The notes under the pieces: generated by a model
What the model saw: the letters and a program-made list of their open reading frames with translations, nothing else
The model's database searches: none
What the model was told of the DNA's origin: nothing
Position numbers and translations under genes: made by a program
Part shown: positions 62,929 through 64,000 of the stretch, piece by piece
Numbering within the stretch: position 1 is the first letter of the stretch
Layout of the letters: each line of letters opens with the position of its first letter
From: Telmatactis stephensoni
Lineage: Eukaryota > Cnidaria > Anthozoa > Actiniaria > Isophelliidae
Reading direction: 5' to 3'
NCBI GenBank assembly: GCA_029948255.1
Contig: JALIZF010001447.1
Span: forward strand, 248,001-312,000
DNA length: 64,000 bases

Positions 62929-64000
62929 TTAGTAAGATCAATAAGAAGATTAGTACATTTCGCGAATGAAAAAATTCCTCTGGAAACCCAGAGAAAAGGT
63001 TTAACAATGGTAGTACCTCTTTTCAGCACTCAGGCATGGTAACCTTTGACCTTGAATAGTTCATTAGGCTTGGAGAAATATACTTTTGGTTTATTTAGCA
63101 AAAGGATAACATTTTAGGCTGTTTTAAAAAGGCCACGCCTATTGCATCTTAATATATTTCCTATTTTCCCTTTTCTAGCCCAAACAGGTATGTTTTCGAA
63201 ATTCGTGACGAACATCGAAATTCTGATTGCTAAATATTTTACACAATTGAACTGAGGTCATAAGCCTCCCCTCTAGCTTCCAAATTATTTTAAAAATCCA
63301 TTGGAAAGAATAAAAATAACTCTTTCTGCCTAAACTGAATTGATCCAATCAATGCCACTAACGCCTTAGGCCAAATTTTCTAAACTGTTAACTGAAGAAC
63401 TTGCCTTTGTGCCATATTTAATTCCTCGGCATTTTTGAGAATGGTTTTCCCTTAGGGCAGATCTGTACGAAAGAATGCTACGTCCCCCTAAGGCTAAAAC
63501 TCTTTGCGGAAACAGCTTGTATACTCAACCCAATTATCACTAGGTACTAGTGTCCTTCAGAGTTAATAAAGTGATGATGTTCCATACGAGTTCAAATCTA
63601 TGTTAATCTTTACCTGGGGCTAAAATGGTTCTAAGTGTTCCGACTTGAGGTACTTGACTGCTTGCAGATAATATTTGCTACCATCTAGCCCTTTTAGCCA
63701 GGTATTGTTTTAGTGTGCCATTGCCCACAAAAACATGTGAATCAAATTTTTAATGAGCGTTTCCCCAGCATGTAATGATTCCTTAGTGGATCACGCTGCT
63801 TTGCTTTCTGTTTATTCCAGGAAACTTTCTTTTTCTGCGGTAGAAACCAGCAAGTATTGGACAAAATATGCATCTCCTCCCTAATTTCGCTGCAGGCATA
63901 GGGGAGTAGCATGGGTTGTTAAAAGCTAATCATCATAGATCAAGACAAAGATCCAATTTCCTCAATCGCGTCTGAGATGATGGAATCTGTAATGAATGGA

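Larger units (their letters stand above)
44441..64000. other. 19.5 kb upstream of Lmx: no recognised gene
   Basis: All open frames here are short (up to 124 codons) and resemble no family I know; codon-like GC enrichment is lacking. Two plausible small features stand out: a TATATAAAT box at 45492 and an inverted-repeat element at 62816. The stretch may hold Lmx 5' UTR, promoter and enhancers, which cannot be delimited by eye. Confidence 0.55.

Noticed and set aside
62754..63042. Overlapping open frames on both strands
   Set aside because: They span the GC-rich inverted-repeat element at 62816-62928; no family resemblance.
1..64000. Prokaryotic-type features such as CRISPR arrays, operons or IS elements
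   Set aside because: The window has spliced animal genes; no regularly spaced palindromic repeats with unique spacers or bacterial transposase genes were seen.

Overview
The window looks like AT-rich metazoan nuclear DNA. Genes are split into many small exons with GT-AG introns of 63 bp to 11 kb, repeats are mostly short inverted-repeat (MITE-like) elements, and there are no operons or ribosome binding sites. The three recognisable genes (two stomatins and one LIM-homeodomain factor of the Lmx class) are animal families. Gene structure, AT content and repeat style would fit a cnidarian such as a stony coral or sea anemone, but that placement is an inference; no marker in the window fixes the species.

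Left part (1-14.7 kb): two stomatin genes lie head to head. The minus-strand copy starts at 6568; its first three coding exons are in the window and the rest runs off the left edge. The plus-strand copy starts at 7606 and is complete in nine coding exons ending at 14668 (303 codons). The pair shares intron phases and an identical 73-base third exon, and is separated by a 1.04 kb intergenic stretch holding two perfect TGACGTCA palindromes close to the minus-strand start. This looks like an inverted gene duplication with a potentially shared promoter region.

Middle (14.7-25.6 kb): no convincing gene. The stretch between the convergent stomatin and Lmx genes is crowded with different inverted-repeat elements, microsatellites and dispersed repeat fragments between about 15 and 22 kb, then quiet AT-rich sequence.

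Centre to right (25.6-44.4 kb, minus strand): a complete Lmx-type LIM-homeobox gene in seven coding exons (419 codons) with two LIM domains and a homeodomain split by two introns. Its introns carry a nested MITE, a 33-bp tandem repeat, a roughly 140-195 bp degenerate tandem array next to the LIM2 exon, and an 11.4 kb intron 2. Near the 5' end of intron 2, on the opposite strand, is a short candidate terminal exon with stop and AATAAA.

Right part (44.4-64 kb): about 19.5 kb upstream of Lmx without a recognisable coding exon. It may include Lmx regulatory DNA, as expected for a developmental transcription factor, but sequence alone does not show this. I found no CRISPR array, rRNA, convincing tRNA or autonomous transposon, and no clearly new multi-gene system. 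The best leads are the divergent stomatin pair, the candidate nested exon and the nested/palindromic MITE family.
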